The notes under the pieces were generated by a model. It searched no databases and was not told the DNA's origin. It worked only from the letters and a program-made list of their open reading frames with translations. This document shows positions 1 through 9,725 of a stretch of DNA of 64,000 nt, in pieces. The stretch spans positions 1-64,000 of the forward strand of contig JADJSH010000007.1 in the NCBI GenBank assembly GCA_016711805.1. Direction: 5' to 3'. Numbering within the stretch: the stretch's first letter is position 1; the number at the start of each line of letters is the position of its first letter. This DNA comes from Bacteroidota bacterium (lineage in GTDB: Bacteria; Bacteroidota; Bacteroidia; B-17B0; Aurantibacillaceae). The position numbers and the translations under genes were made by a program.

Positions 1-122
1 ATATTAAGTGCCATTTTTTTCTTTTAGGAGGTAAACTTACTAAAAATAGTGGATAAAAATTTTTCAAAAATTTAGTTATTCTGCTAATTGAGTTTTACAT
101 TTATGCAATTAAAGTTAATGCT

Positions 123-884
123 TTGAAAATTACATTTTTAGGAACAGGAACATCTCAAGGAGTGCCAATTATAGCATGCCCTTGCGCTATTTGTAAGTCT
201 ACAGATAGTCGCGATAAGCGTTTGCGTTCTTCTGTGTGGATAGAAGTTGATGGAAGGAGCTTTGTGATTGATACAGGTCCCGATTTTAGACAGCAAATGT
301 TACGTGAGGAGGTTAAAAATGTAGATGCAATTATTTTTACACACGAGCATAAAGACCATACAGCAGGCTTTGACGATATACGTGCGTTCAATTTTGTGAA
401 TCAAAAAAAAATGGATGTGTATGCTTCTCAAAATGTTCAAGAGGCCATTCGCAGGGAGTTTGCCTATATCTTTAGCGACTTTAAATATCCTGGAATTCCA
501 GAAATCAATCTTCATTTGCTCGAAAATAAATCGACCCTTATTCATGGTGTACCTGTAATGCCCATTCATGTAATGCATTATAAATTGCCTGTATTCGGAT
601 TTCGTATTGGTGATTTTACTTATATCACCGATGCCAATTTTATTTCGGATGAAGAAAAAGAAAAAATTAAAGGCTCCAAAGTTTTAGTGCTAAATGCTTT
701 AAGACGAGAACCTCATATTTCTCATTTTACCCTAAATGAGGCTATTCGATTGGTTGAGGAATTGAAGCCCGATGTAGCTTATTTCACACATATTAGCCAT
801 CAACTGGGTTTGCATGAGCAAGTTCAGCAGGAATTGCCTACCAACATTCAGTTAGCATACGATGGATTAAAAATTGAGCTCTGA
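123..884 (+). CDS. MBL-fold metallo-hydrolase, PhnP-like
   Basis: Predicted metal-dependent phosphodiesterase-type hydrolase of the metallo-beta-lactamase fold, cytoplasmic. The N-terminus MKITFLGTGTSQGVP is typical of the PhnP/YcbX-like branch and is followed by a Cys cluster (CPCAICKS, residues ~19-26), which in PhnP-type proteins holds a structural zinc. The catalytic signature THEHKDH lies at residues ~73-79, with later metal-ligand histidines and an aspartate (YITDANF; THISHQ near the C-terminus). The 253-residue length fits the family. The reading frame begins at a TTG that directly precedes the conserved KITFLG strand; an ATG two bases upstream (118) is out of frame. Family assignment is firm; the substrate is unknown, and no phosphonate genes are nearby. 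Confidence 0.85.
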   Translation: MKITFLGTGTSQGVPIIACPCAICKSTDSRDKRLRSSVWIEVDGRSFVIDTGPDFRQQMLREEVKNVDAIIFTHEHKDHTAGFDDIRAFNFVNQKKMDVYASQNVQEAIRREFAYIFSDFKYPGIPEINLHLLENKSTLIHGVPVMPIHVMHYKLPVFGFRIGDFTYITDANFISDEEKEKIKGSKVLVLNALRREPHISHFTLNEAIRLVEELKPDVAYFTHISHQLGLHEQVQQELPTNIQLAYDGLKIEL

Positions 885-971
885 AACCAAATAATTGCTT
901 AACATTTGTCTTGACTTTTAGCATTTTTTTTCTTTTCTTTACTACAACTCTAATCTAAATCCTATATTAAA

Positions 972-3952
972 ATGCTACTAAAAAAATGTACAATTGCTAT
1001 TGGCTTGTTGCTTATGGCAAACATTGGATTTTCATCCGAAGGCGGTGTTATCTCCAATGCAAACAAAAATGATGTTCGTTTTATCAAAAACCCAAACGTT
1101 TAGCCGATGTTGCTTATCAGCAAGAGTTACGCGAACGTAGTTCGTGGAAAAACTTTGTTGCTGCAAATGGAACATGGTATGTTGTTTTTAACGAAGAAAA
1201 TTCAAAACCTCATCGTGCTTTTGGAAAACCAATTACCGTGTTTGGTATGACACCAGAAATGAAAGCAATGAATTTTATCAATTCAAATTATCCGGATTCA
1301 ATATTCCGGTTTCTGAATTGGCCTATGCAAGCGGTGGAAATTCTGAGAATTTTAATTATGTACATTTTAATCAGATTCACTCCGGATTAAAAGTATTGTA
1401 CAGCGATGTATATGTAAAAATGACGCCTTCGGTAATGTGGTTACTTTTGGTTGTGATGTGTATAACGACATCACACTTTCAACCACACCAACCATTTCTC
1501 CAAGTGATGCTATTAAATTTGCACAAACAGGATTGGGTGATCTGGTTGCAAGCACCTCTGTTAAAAATGAATTGTTTGTTTTGCCAATTCCTGAATTCAA
1601 ACAAAATATTTATAAATTGGTATATGAAGTAACCATGTTGAAACACAAGATGCACCAGCGTTCCTGCAAAATACCTTACACTGGTAGATGCTGAAAAAGG
1701 AAAAGTAATTTCCAGTACCAATAAAGTATTGCATTACAAAAATACACCAAGTCCAACACCTCCTGCAAAAACCGACATTACCATTACCGGAACAGTTTAT
1801 CCAACAAATCCATACGATCCAAGTGCGTCATCCATTGACCAATTTAAAAATTGTGGAAGGTGCAACAACCTATAATACCGATGCGGTTGGATTTATTGGC
1901 TTAACAAATTCAACGCCTACTTCTGTAACATTTTCTTTAGAAGGCCTTTGGTCGAAAGTAGATACAGGAAGTATTACACCCACATTTACTGCAACTGCAA
2001 ACCTGGAACAAACACATATTCCTTTAATGCAAATGCAAACATCAGAGAGCTTTCGGCATATTATCATGTAAACATTATTCATGATTATATGAAAACAAAA
2101 TTTCCATCATTTACCGATATGGATAATGCATTAATCACCAATGTTGATGTTGCAGGAACCTGCAATGCTTTTTACAATGGTGTATCGATTAATTTTTATG
2201 CACTTGGTGGTGGATGTAATTCATTAGCGCAAGTGGGCGATGTAGTTTATCACGAATACGGTCATGGTATCAATGATAAATTTTATCAGTCGCAAGGCGC
2301 ATCGTTCGACAATGGAGCAATGGGTGAAGGGTATGCCGATATTTGGGCATTGGGAATTACTCAAAGTCCGATTTTAGGAATTGGTTTTGATGATACGGAT
2401 CCAACTGTATTAGTAAGACGTTACGACATCAAAAAAAAGTATATCCTCAGGATTTAGTAGGCGAAGTACATGCTGATGGTGAAATCATAGCTGGTGCTTG
2501 GTGGGATACGGATTGAATTTTGGGAACTTGCAACAAATGATGGATTTATACAAAGAAACATTTTTTGCATTGGTAACTGGTCCGGACGGAACAGAAGGAC
2601 AAGTTTATGTTGATATTTTAATTGAAGCATTGAATGCAGATGATGTTCCATCAAATGGTGGTGATAATGATATTACCAATGGAACTCCAAACGATAATTC
2701 AATTGTAGATGCATTTGAATTGCATGGCATCACCTTATTGTCGAATGCTGTTGTAACGCATACGCCAGTTGAAGCAACACTTGCAAACCAAGGCATTCCA
2801 ATTAATGCAAACGTAACGGTTACCTATCCTTGGGCTTTAGCTTCAGCTAAATTGTATTATAAAATCAATAGAACAGGTAGCTGGACAGGAGTAGCGATGA
2901 GCAATACTTCTGGTTCGGCCTATTCAGGTACAATTCCTTCTCAACCACAAGGTACTGTTATTGGATATTATATTGGTTTAGAAGGTACCAATGGTTCTTT
3001 AAGTGCTGTTCAGCCAGTTGCTGCTAATTTAACAAATCCCAATATTCCTCATTTTATTTTAAGTGGTACTACATTAATGAGTCAGGAAGATTTTGATGAT
3101 AACATCGGTAATTGGGAAGTCAGGGTTTTGCTTCCGACAATGCAACCACAGGCAATTGGATGGTAGATGTACCAATGGGTTCATTTGGAACTCCAGGTGA
3201 TGCAACTACTGTTGTACAGCCCGATTATCAAACCACTTCAGGCGGACAATTTTGTGCGGTTACCGGAAATGCACCTGTGCATTACATCGGGCATTGGAAC
3301 CAACGATGTGGATGGTGGTGAAACAACATTAGGTTCACCAATTTATAACTTGAGTACATATACAAATCCAATATTTACCTATTATCGTTGGTATATCAAT
3401 AATCCTCCATCAGGTGCAAATCCTGCGAATGATTATTGGGAAACACAAATTTCAAACGATGGTACCAATTGGGTAAAAGTAGAACGTACCAATGTTTCAG
3501 ATAAAAGCTGGAGACGATTTGCATTTAGAGTAAAAGATTATGTTACTTTATCTTCTACTGTTCAAGTGCGTTTTGTAGCAGAAGATTCCTTGATTACAGG
3601 CGCTAATCTAAATGGCGGTAGTTTAGTTGAAGCAGCTATCGATGATTTTTATTTATACGAAGAAGCATCGGTAGGTGTAAATGAAAACAATGCTGTTGCA
3701 GCTGTTAGCATTTACCCAAATCCTGCAAGCAATGTTGTTACCATCAATTACGATTTAATTAAAAATGAATCATTAGTAATTGAAATGTACAATCAATTGG
3801 GAGCTTTGGTATACACTAAATCAATTTCAAATCCTGGTATTGGAAATCACAACTTAAAAATTGAAACCGCTGAATTCGCAATGGGATTGTATACCCTGAA
3901 CGTAAAAACAGCAACAAACAATTTTGTACGCAAAGTTTCGATTGTAAAATAA
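972..3952 (+). pseudogene. Secreted M36-like metallopeptidase with type IX sorting domain, frameshifted
   Basis: One long gene, about 990 codons, broken by at least six reading-frame shifts. It begins with MLLKKCTIAIGLLLMANIGF, a signal peptide. A pro-domain-like region follows, then the zinc motif HEYGHGIND (codons at 2251-2277) and downstream MGEGYADIWAL (from ~2320), which carries the third zinc ligand Glu as in fungalysin (M36) peptidases. After this come beta-rich segments and a C-terminal T9SS sorting domain starting near SIYPNPASN (~3709) and ending FVRKVSIVK. The protein would be exported and attached or released by the type IX system. The first break is near 1090, where restoring one A in a short A run restores the frame (KRLADVAYQQEL). 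All pieces are collinear and conserved, so the shifts look like sequence errors rather than decay; true pseudogenisation cannot be excluded. Confidence 0.75.
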
Positions 3953-3975
3953 TAAAATATTAGTTTTAAATACAA

Positions 3976-4008
3976 ACGCGCATTCCTTTTGGGATGCGCG
4001 TTTTGTTT
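3976..4008 (+). terminator. Rho-independent terminator after the peptidase
   Basis: An 11-bp GC-rich stem (acgcgcattcc / gggatgcgcgt) with a TTTT loop is followed by TTTGTTTT. It sits 24 bases after the peptidase stop codon and would end that transcript. Confidence 0.8.
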
Positions 4009-4011
4009 TCA

Positions 4012-4083
4012 GCCCTTGCTGGTGTTATCACCTGCAAGAAAGCTATTGCATCAAATTTGTTGGTGATAACACCAACAAGGGCT
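4012..4083. repeat. Dispersed long-hairpin repeat, family A, copy 1
   Basis: Two inverted half-elements (gcccttgctggtgttatcac... and ...gtgataacaccaacaagggc) are separated by about 20 bases, so the 72-base unit folds into one long imperfect hairpin. Each half itself contains a small stem-loop GGTG-TTAT-CACC. Further copies or half-copies lie at 4343-4443, 11362, 12085, 14371 and 18495. This resembles REP/BIME-type palindromic repeats; no associated transposase can be assigned. Confidence 0.8.
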
Positions 4084-4134
4084 TAATTCAAAGCACAGAT
4101 TCTTGAAGCTTTAGCTCAATTGATTCTACTTTGC

Positions 4135-4320
4135 GAAGCAGCGGGTGGGAATGAAAACATGCGATGCCGACATGTGGTGAACGCTTTTTTATCAGAAAAT
4201 CAAAGAATGAGCTTTAGCCGCATTCGTAGATTTTCGAGAAAAAAGGGAGAGGCGGGGAGCGATCATGTTTTCTTGTCCGCCTCAGGCGGATTGTTGCTTT
4301 TTCATCAAGGAAAAAGCAAA
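4135..4320 (+). repeat. Dispersed ~190-bp repeat, family B, copy 1
   Basis: Shares ends and internal blocks with 14099-14289: gaagcagcg at the left, gtgaacgcttttt in the middle, then gtagatttt, atgttttcttg and a right end with tcaag(g/a)aaaaagcaaa. A 67-codon open frame across this copy is not conserved in the other and is not a gene. The element lies between two family A hairpins. It may be a MITE-like non-autonomous element or an intergenic repeat of unknown mobility. Confidence 0.7.
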
Positions 4321-4342
4321 TAGCATTTTTAATAACTATTGG

Positions 4343-4443
4343 TTATAATCTGCAAGGAAACTATGCCACCAAGTTTGTTGGTGATAACACCAACAATGGC
4401 TTAAACTGATTTTTATGCCCTTGCAGGTGTTATCACCTGCAAA
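4343..4443. repeat. Family A hairpin repeat, diverged and rearranged copies
   Basis: A degraded left half (ggttataatctgcaagg) is joined to an intact right half at 4376-4400 (ttgttggtgataacaccaacaatggc). A separate left half follows at 4417-4443 (gcccttgcaggtgttatcac). The arrangement suggests repeated insertion or recombination within the family. Confidence 0.7.
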
Positions 4444-4516
4444 ATAATTTTTAATCAAACATTCCATTCATTTGATTGTTATTCAATAAACATTAACTTT
4501 ATAAAAAAATAAAACC

Positions 4517-5053
4517 ATGAAAAAAATCAGCAGCTTATTAGCAATTATTTTATGTGCATTCACAATAAATGCACAACAATCATTTTATGATTTAAAAGCA
4601 ACCACCATTGATGGTAAAGAATTTAAATTTTCAGAATTAAAAGGTAAAAAAGTACTGATTGTAAACACTGCTTCTAAATGCGGTTATACACCACAATACG
4701 AAGATTTAGAAACTTTGTATAAAACGTATAAAGACAAAAATTTGGTAATCATTGGTTTTCCTGCAAATAATTTCATGAAGCAAGAACCAGGTTCAAACAC
4801 TGAAATTAAAGAATTTTGCACCAAAAATTATGGTGTATCATTTATGATGATGGAAAAAATTTCGGTAAAAGGTGATGATATGCATTTGGTGTACCAATGG
4901 TTAACACAAAAAGCAAAAAACAGCAAAATGGATTCTGCTGTAAAATGGAATTTTCAAAAATACATGATTAATGAAAAAGGAGAGTTGGTAGATGTAGCTT
5001 ATTCAAGCGACAAACCAATGGGAGGAAAAATAGAAGAGTGGATTAAAAAATAA
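4517..5053 (+). CDS. Exported glutathione peroxidase-family thiol peroxidase
   Basis: Reduces hydroperoxides using a catalytic thiol. A signal peptide (MKKISSLLAIILCAFTINAQ) sends it to the periplasm. Family motifs are present: NTASKCGYTPQY with the peroxidatic Cys (residue ~55), FPANNFMKQEPGSN with the catalytic Gln, and WNFQKY with the Trp/Asn pair. The Cys replaces selenocysteine. At 178 residues including the signal it has normal length for bacterial GPx/BtuE. The start ATG follows an A-rich leader typical of Bacteroidota, which rarely use strong Shine-Dalgarno sites. The TauE-type permease starts four bases after its stop, so the two are probably co-transcribed. Confidence 0.9.
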   Translation: MKKISSLLAIILCAFTINAQQSFYDLKATTIDGKEFKFSELKGKKVLIVNTASKCGYTPQYEDLETLYKTYKDKNLVIIGFPANNFMKQEPGSNTEIKEFCTKNYGVSFMMMEKISVKGDDMHLVYQWLTQKAKNSKMDSAVKWNFQKYMINEKGELVDVAYSSDKPMGGKIEEWIKK

Positions 5054-5057
5054 TTCA

Positions 5058-5830
5058 ATGGAGTACATTGTTATTTGTTTAGTAGCATTAATTGGTTCGG
5101 GGTTAACACTTTTTTCGGGCTTTGGATTAGGAACCTTGTTAGTACCTGTTTTTGGATTATTCTTTCCAATTCCCATTGCTATAGCACTCACCGCAATTGT
5201 ACATTTCTTAAATAATATTTTCAAATTATTTTTAGTAGGCAAGCATGTCGATAAACAAATTGTTTATCGATTTGGCTTGCCTTCTATCATTGCAGCCTTT
5301 ATTGGAGCTTATATCCTTTCCTTGATTTCGGATATGGATCCATTGTATTCTTATCCCTTAATGGGTAAAGAAATGATTATTATGCCAGTTAAATTAATTA
5401 TTGGTTTATTACTTATGTTTTTTGCCTTATTCGATTTAATTCCAGCATTAGCAAACCTACAATTCGATAAAAAGTATTTGCCTTTGGGTGGTTTGTTGAG
5501 TGGTTTTTTGGTGGTTTATCGGGCAATCAGGGTGCTTTGCGCAGTGCTTTTTTGATACGTGCTAATTTATCAAAAGAAGCCTATATCGCCACAGGTGTTG
5601 TTATTGCTTGCATGATAGATATCTCTCGTTTGTCGGTTTATTCTAAACAAATTTTTGCTAATCACGAGCATTTTAATTATTCTTTAATTATTGCCGCTAC
5701 TTTATCAGCCTTTATTGGTGCTTATGTTGGCAATAAGCTTCTCAAAAAAATTACGGTAAAATCATTGCAAGTAATTGTAGCAATAATGTTGTTCGTTTTT
5801 GCAATACTTCTTATGGCAGGATTCATTTAA
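5058..5830 (+). CDS. TauE/SafE family membrane permease, frameshifted
   Basis: Polytopic inner-membrane protein of the sulfite exporter TauE/SafE family, which moves organosulfonates or other small anions. The N-terminal half has the family glycine-rich opening (LIGSGLTLFSGFGLGTLLVPVF) and an internal LLSGFF-type repeat. At about 5507-5513 the frame is lost in a run of six T; adding one T gives GGLLSGFFGGLSGNQGALRS, the expected second repeat, and the rest reads to 5830 without a break. The restored protein is ~258 residues with 7-8 membrane segments. Substrate unknown; adjacency to a peroxidase suggests a redox or sulfur-stress context, which is inference. Confidence 0.8.
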
Positions 5831-5872
5831 GGACTTATTTGTATCTTCGTTAAAAATTCAGAATCTTACTCC

Positions 5873-6588
5873 ATGAAATTAGATATTCTAGCAATAGGCG
5901 TACATCCCGATGATGTTGAATTGTCATGTTCAGGCACACTTTTAAAGCACATTTCACAAGGTAAAATTTGTGGCGTGTTGGATTTAACCTGTGGCGAATT
6001 GGGCACACGTGGTAGTGGCGAATTACGTTTAGTAGAAGCACAGGATGCTGCAAAAGTATTGGGTGTAAGTGTTCGTGATAATTTAAAAATGGCGGATGGC
6101 TTTTTAGAAATGATGAGGCACATCAATTAGCAATCATCAAAAAAATACGTGAATACCAACCCGAAATTATTTTGTGTAATGCTGTTTCAGATCGTCATCC
6201 CGACCATGGACGAGCAGCACAATTGGTATCCGAAGCTTGTTTTTACAGTGGTTTACGAAAAGTAGAAACGGTTGTAGATGGTAAGTCGCAAGCTGCATGG
6301 CGACCAAAAGCCGTGTATCATTACATTCAAGATCATCAATTAAAACCCGATTTTGTGGTGGATATCACTGCTTTTATGGATAAAAAAATGGAAGCCATCA
6401 AAGCGTTCAAATCACAGTTTTATGATCCGAATTCAAAAGAACCTGAATCACCTATTTCTGTAAAAAATTTCTTTGATGTTGTAAAAGGAAAAAATGCAGT
6501 GTTTGGTCGTGATGCAGGATTTGAATTTGCTGAAGGATTTAATGTTGAACGCACCATTGGGGTGAATGATTTGTTTCAACTCAAGTAG
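5873..6588 (+). CDS. bshB1: Bacillithiol biosynthesis deacetylase BshB1, frameshifted
   Basis: Zinc-dependent deacetylase of the LmbE/PIG-L family acting on GlcNAc-malate in bacillithiol synthesis. The N-terminal GVHPDDVELSCSGTL (AHPDD-type zinc motif) and LTCGELGTRGSGELR match BshB1 closely, and the C-terminal part has DRHPDHGRA with the third zinc His and substrate-binding residues. Frame is lost at ~6106 (gaaatgatgag); one extra A gives END-EAHQLAIIKKIREYQPE, the expected continuation, with no gap. The restored ~239 residues match family length. Because bshB1 is conserved and every motif is intact, a one-base error in an A run is likelier than loss of function. Confidence 0.88.
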
Positions 6589-6986
6589 ATGTTAGAATTT
6601 AGATGTTAGATTTGAGACATTAGAAAAGTGAATACCGAATAGTAAATAGTAAATAGTACCGTGCGTTGTCATTTCGAGCCTGCCTAGCCGGCAGGCAGGC
6701 ATGTCGAGGAAGCGGGAAGGTATAGGAAATAGTGAATAGTAAATACTCTCTCGGAGCTTGTCATTCTGAGTGAAATGTAATGTAACGAAGAATCTCATTT
6801 TTGCTTGAATGCTCCCCACAGATGCTTCGTTCTCTCAGCATGACACGCTTTCACACAACGACTCTTCCAACTCAACTGTTTTTTATCTCAATATTTTGCT
6901 CTGCTTTTCTTTGCGAAAAACTTTGCGCTCTTTGTGGTTATTTTTTTTTAATTACCCTTCTAAATAATAATATCCATCATCAATGC

Positions 6987-7112
6987 TTCGCACTTTCTCG
7001 ACAGGCTCGAAATGACATCGCACAGGGTAAAATTCCAGATTTACCAACTCTCCAATTCAGCAAATCCTCAATCCTTTTTATCCTTTAAATCATGAAAATC
7101 TGCGTTCCAATT
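6987..7112 (+). repeat. 126-bp direct repeat, copy 1
   Basis: Nearly identical to 7148-7273, offset by 161 bases. Both start ttcgcactttctcgacaggctcg and end aaatctgcgttccaatt. The two differ by a handful of substitutions, so the duplication is fairly recent. Related blocks occur inverted at about 18030-18290. Confidence 0.9.
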
Positions 7113-7147
7113 TATCAATCGCAAATTCCAATCAATCTACAAAATCT

Positions 7148-7273
7148 TTCGCACTTTCTCGACAGGCTCGAAATGACATCGCACAGGGTAATATTCCTGA
7201 TTCACCAACTCTCCAATTAAGCAATTCCTCAATCCTTTTTATCCTTTAAATCATGAAAATCTGCGTTCCAATT
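7148..7273 (+). repeat. 126-bp direct repeat, copy 2
   Basis: Second copy of the tandem-like duplication described at 6987-7112, ending 70 bases before the methyltransferase start. Only 35 bases of unrelated sequence separate the two copies. Confidence 0.9.
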
Positions 7274-7342
7274 GCCAAAAAAAAACTTTCCCAATTTCAA
7301 ATCATGTACTATCTTTGGAAAAACAAAATTTAAAGCCCAGCT

Positions 7343-8413
7343 ATGGAATTTTTTAAGAAAGAGAAAAGAACAGCTTTAGAAGCAATTGAATATGCACAAT
7401 TTATTGCACATGCACCCATGGTGTTTCAAGCATCACGTGTGTTGCGCGATTCAGGAATATTAAAAGCAATACAAGATAGTAAAAAAGTAGGTTTAACTTT
7501 AGAAGAAGTAGTTGAGAAAGTTAAATTGCCTCATTACGGTGTACGTGTATTGTTAGAATCAGGATTAGGTATTGGCTTGGTGTTGTTTAACGATAACAAA
7601 TACACCATTTCAAAAACCGGTTTGTTTATCCTAAACGATAATATGACACGTGTAAACATGGATTTTGTGCAAGATGTATGTTACAAAGGATTATACAATT
7701 TAGAAGACTCTATTAAAAACGAAAAGCCCGAAGGCTTAAAAGTATTTGGTAGCTGGAAAACGGTTTACGAAGCACTTTCTCAATTACCAGATTTTGTTCA
7801 AAAATCATGGTTTGGTTTCGATCATTATTATTCCGATGATGCATTTCCATTGGTATTACCATTGGTATTTAAAAACAAACCTAAAAAGTTATTGGACATT
7901 GGTGGGAACACCGGTAAATGGTCCATTGCATGTGCTAAGTACGATAAAGATGTACAAGTAACCATTGTGGATTTACCCGGACAAGTAAACATGGCAAAAG
8001 CCAATATTGAAAAATTAGGACTGTCGGATAGAATTTCATTTTATGAAACCAATATTTTAGATGAGAACAATAAATTACCAAAAGGGTATGATGCCATTTG
8101 GATGAGTCAGTTTTTAGATTGTTTTTCGGAAAAAGAAATTGTAAGTATTTTGAACCGTTGTCACGAAGCAATTAATGACGATGGGTTTGTATTTATATTA
8201 GAACCATTCTGGGATCGTCAGCGTTTTGAAGCAGCAGCATTTTCGTTGCAACAAACATCCTTGTATTTTACAACCATAGCTAACGGTAATAGCCAAATGT
8301 ATCATTCACAAGTGTTTTTAACTTGTGTGCGAGCAGCAGGATTCGAAGTGGTGGAACAAGTAGATCAAATTGGAGTGAGCCAAACACTTTTAAAATGCAA
8401 AAAAATTAAATAA
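7343..8413 (+). CDS. SAM-dependent O-methyltransferase-like protein
   Basis: Class I SAM-dependent methyltransferase with an N-terminal winged-helix dimerisation region (residues ~20-110) followed by a Rossmann methyltransferase domain. Motif I is LLDIGGNTGKWSIACAKY (residues ~183-200), with an acidic residue at the end of the second strand (VTIVDLPGQ) and a later DAIWMSQFLDCF segment. The architecture and 356-residue length resemble plant-type/hydroxyneurosporene O-methyltransferases. No biosynthetic partner genes adjoin it, so the substrate is unknown. A strong terminator follows directly and the gene appears monocistronic. It is intact although neighbours on both sides are frameshifted. 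Confidence 0.8.
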   Translation: MEFFKKEKRTALEAIEYAQFIAHAPMVFQASRVLRDSGILKAIQDSKKVGLTLEEVVEKVKLPHYGVRVLLESGLGIGLVLFNDNKYTISKTGLFILNDNMTRVNMDFVQDVCYKGLYNLEDSIKNEKPEGLKVFGSWKTVYEALSQLPDFVQKSWFGFDHYYSDDAFPLVLPLVFKNKPKKLLDIGGNTGKWSIACAKYDKDVQVTIVDLPGQVNMAKANIEKLGLSDRISFYETNILDENNKLPKGYDAIWMSQFLDCFSEKEIVSILNRCHEAINDDGFVFILEPFWDRQRFEAAAFSLQQTSLYFTTIANGNSQMYHSQVFLTCVRAAGFEVVEQVDQIGVSQTLLKCKKIK

Positions 8414-8417
8414 GAGG

Positions 8418-8446
8418 AGATGCAAGCGAAAGCTTGCATTTTTTAT
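8418..8446 (+). terminator. Rho-independent terminator of the methyltransferase gene
   Basis: Perfect 8-bp stem atgcaagc/gcttgcat closed by a GAAA tetraloop and followed by TTTTTATTTT, starting a few bases after the stop codon. Confidence 0.9.
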
Positions 8447-8460
8447 TTTGGATAATAAAT

Positions 8461-8506
8461 ACTTCGGTAGCTCGAAGGTTTGCTCTCCGAAAAAGCGGAG
8501 AAACGG
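8461..8506. repeat. Inverted-repeat partner, left side of toxin/immunity module
   Basis: Contains acttcggtagctcgaaggt and ctccgaaaaagcggag. The reverse complement closely matches 9726-9769 (ttccgctttttcggagag...acttcggtaattcgaaggt). The two copies bracket the toxin-tail remnant, the YwqK-like gene and the tRNA fragment in opposite orientation. Confidence 0.6.
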
Positions 8507-8547
8507 TTCTTTGAATTTTAAAAAATCATTTACTTTGTAGCCATGTC

Positions 8548-8721
8548 AAATCGGGTGTCCGTTTCGTAGATTTTGATGATTTGGAGAGTAGAGGCAAATT
8601 AGATCCCAATATGTCGTATTTTAGATATAGAGTTGGCACAGGAAATGGCAAATGGGATTATAAATATGCCGAAATTCCAGGTACAGTATTTAATAACGGA
8701 ACTTTCATATGGCCAGAATAA
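8548..8721 (+). pseudogene. C-terminal remnant of a larger, possibly polymorphic-toxin, protein
   Basis: An open frame without a usable start reads KSGVRFVDFDDLESRGKLD..., continues through YRVGTGNGKWDYKYAEIPG and stops at 8721. The short Gly/Trp/Tyr-rich tail resembles the extreme C-termini of secreted repeat or toxin proteins. It overlaps the start of the YwqK-type gene by 13 bases, the arrangement expected of a toxin tail and its immunity gene. Nothing upstream continues the protein, so it looks like the orphaned end of a gene. The toxin interpretation is inference from context. Confidence 0.45.
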
Positions 8722-9544
8722 TCAAAATTGTATTTTTTTTCATGGCGCTTCCCTTTGTTGTATTTGGGCAAAGTGATACCATAAGTTTTACTAAAATTAT
8801 TGGAAAGTATATTATGCAGACTCAATTCAAATTATTAAGTCTGGAGTTCCTTATTCAGGAAAAGATACATTTTACTTTAAATCTGGGGAAGAAAAAATTA
8901 AGGTAGTAGAAACATATATTGATGGATATAAGGTTGAATTGCAAACATTTTTTGACAATGGAAATCCCGAATGCTATTGGCAATGGAAAAATGGGAAACG
9001 TGATGGAATAAATAGGAGGTGGTTCAAATCTGGCCAGCTTATGTTTGACTATTTTTCGATTTTGGGTAAAGACATTGGCACTATTATTTGTTATTTTGAG
9101 AGCGGGGGAATAAATTATATCGAAAATAACGAAATCGGAATCAAAATTCATTTTCATAAAAATGGAAAAGTAAAAAGTAAGAAATCTAATTATAGTGACT
9201 CAACTGGTTGTAAAGGGATTGAAATAATATCTTGGTTTGAAGATGGACAATTAAGCGAAAAAGCAATTTACAATTGTGGGAAACAGACTCAAAAGTTATA
9301 TTTTAATGACTCTACATTAGCAAGAGAATGTACAATTGTAGGATTAGATCTTTTTTGTTGGAAAATACACAGATTATTATCCTAATGGAAAATAAAATTA
9401 GAAGATATTACGAAAATGGGAAATACACAATTAAAGCCAATCAGAAACTGGCACATGGAAATATTGGGATGAAAAAGGTAGAAATGTAAAGAGGAAGTAT
9501 ATCAAGATAATATCCTTATAAAATTTAATGATTATAAAAAAATA
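8709..9544 (+). CDS. YwqK-family (MORN-like repeat) immunity/antitoxin protein, frameshifted
   Basis: Begins MARIIKIVFFFMALPFVVFG, a signal peptide, and continues in a second frame from ~8808 (SGVPYSGKDTFYFKSGEEKIKV) through repeats of the type FFDNGNPECYWQWKNGKRDG, WFKSGQLMFDY and WFEDGQLSEKAIY. These are MORN_2 repeats as in YwqK-type antitoxins. Further frame changes near 9345, 9395 and 9490 are needed to reach a typical end (TWKYWDEKGRNVKEEVYQDN...) and stop at 9544. YwqK proteins are often encoded beside polymorphic toxins as immunity proteins; here it overlaps a toxin-like remnant. About 275 residues when restored. With at least four shifts it may be decaying, or the sequence may be error-prone locally. 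Confidence 0.65.
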
Positions 9545-9667
9545 AGCCGTCAATAAAAATGATAGTTCTATTAAATTGTACCTTCTTTAGAAAAGGCAAC
9601 AGAAATAATTTCATTGATATGTTCAGGATTATCATCATTAGTATTAATAATAAGATTGCATCCTCTG

Positions 9668-9700
9668 TGATCCCGCTGGGATTCGAACCCAGGACCCCTC
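9668..9700 (-). pseudogene. tRNA 3'-end fragment
   Basis: Reading the minus strand, ctggg-ttcgaat-cccag forms a perfect T-arm and is followed by cgggatc plus A, a 7-base acceptor strand with discriminator. No matching 5' acceptor strand (gatcccg) or D-arm lies upstream on the minus strand within 80 bases, and the preceding gccctactgtgaactaaaaag does not form a stable anticodon stem. It is therefore a partial tRNA, the kind of 3' stub left by integration or excision of an element. It lies between the immunity gene and the transposase. Confidence 0.65.
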
Positions 9701-9725
9701 TTTTTAGTTCACAGTAGGGCACAAG

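Larger units (their letters stand above)
6589..7342. repeat. Gene-free stretch filled with short dispersed repeats
   Basis: No supported gene in 750 bases. It holds gaatagtaaatagt-type simple repeats (6630-6750); a GTCATT..GCCTGC motif (6668-6718) containing a gcctgcctagccggcaggcaggc hairpin; a foldback unit at 6760-6844 (gtcattctgagtgaaatg...cttcgttctctcagcatgac) that reappears inverted at 18323-18427; a CTTTGCG-type repeat (6898-6953); and a 126-bp direct repeat at 6987-7112 and 7148-7273. Short open frames here fall inside repeats and are not genes. Confidence 0.75.

Noticed and set aside
972..3952. Calling the peptidase a set of separate short genes
   Set aside because: Pieces are collinear with one M36-like protein and share no independent starts; one broken gene fits better.
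4120..4323. 67-codon reading frame between repeats
   Set aside because: It lies inside dispersed repeat B and is not preserved in the second copy at 14099-14289.
5500..5520. Programmed frameshifting in the TauE and other broken genes
   Set aside because: Breaks occur in many unrelated genes at simple homopolymers without slippery-site plus stimulator structures; sequence error is simpler.
6801..7088. 95-codon reading frame in the repeat-filled gap
   Set aside because: It crosses three unrelated repeats and low-complexity sequence; no homologous motif.
9525..9722. 65-codon minus-strand frame containing GVLGSNPSGIT
   Set aside because: This peptide is what a tRNA T-arm yields when translated; the sequence is a tRNA fragment.
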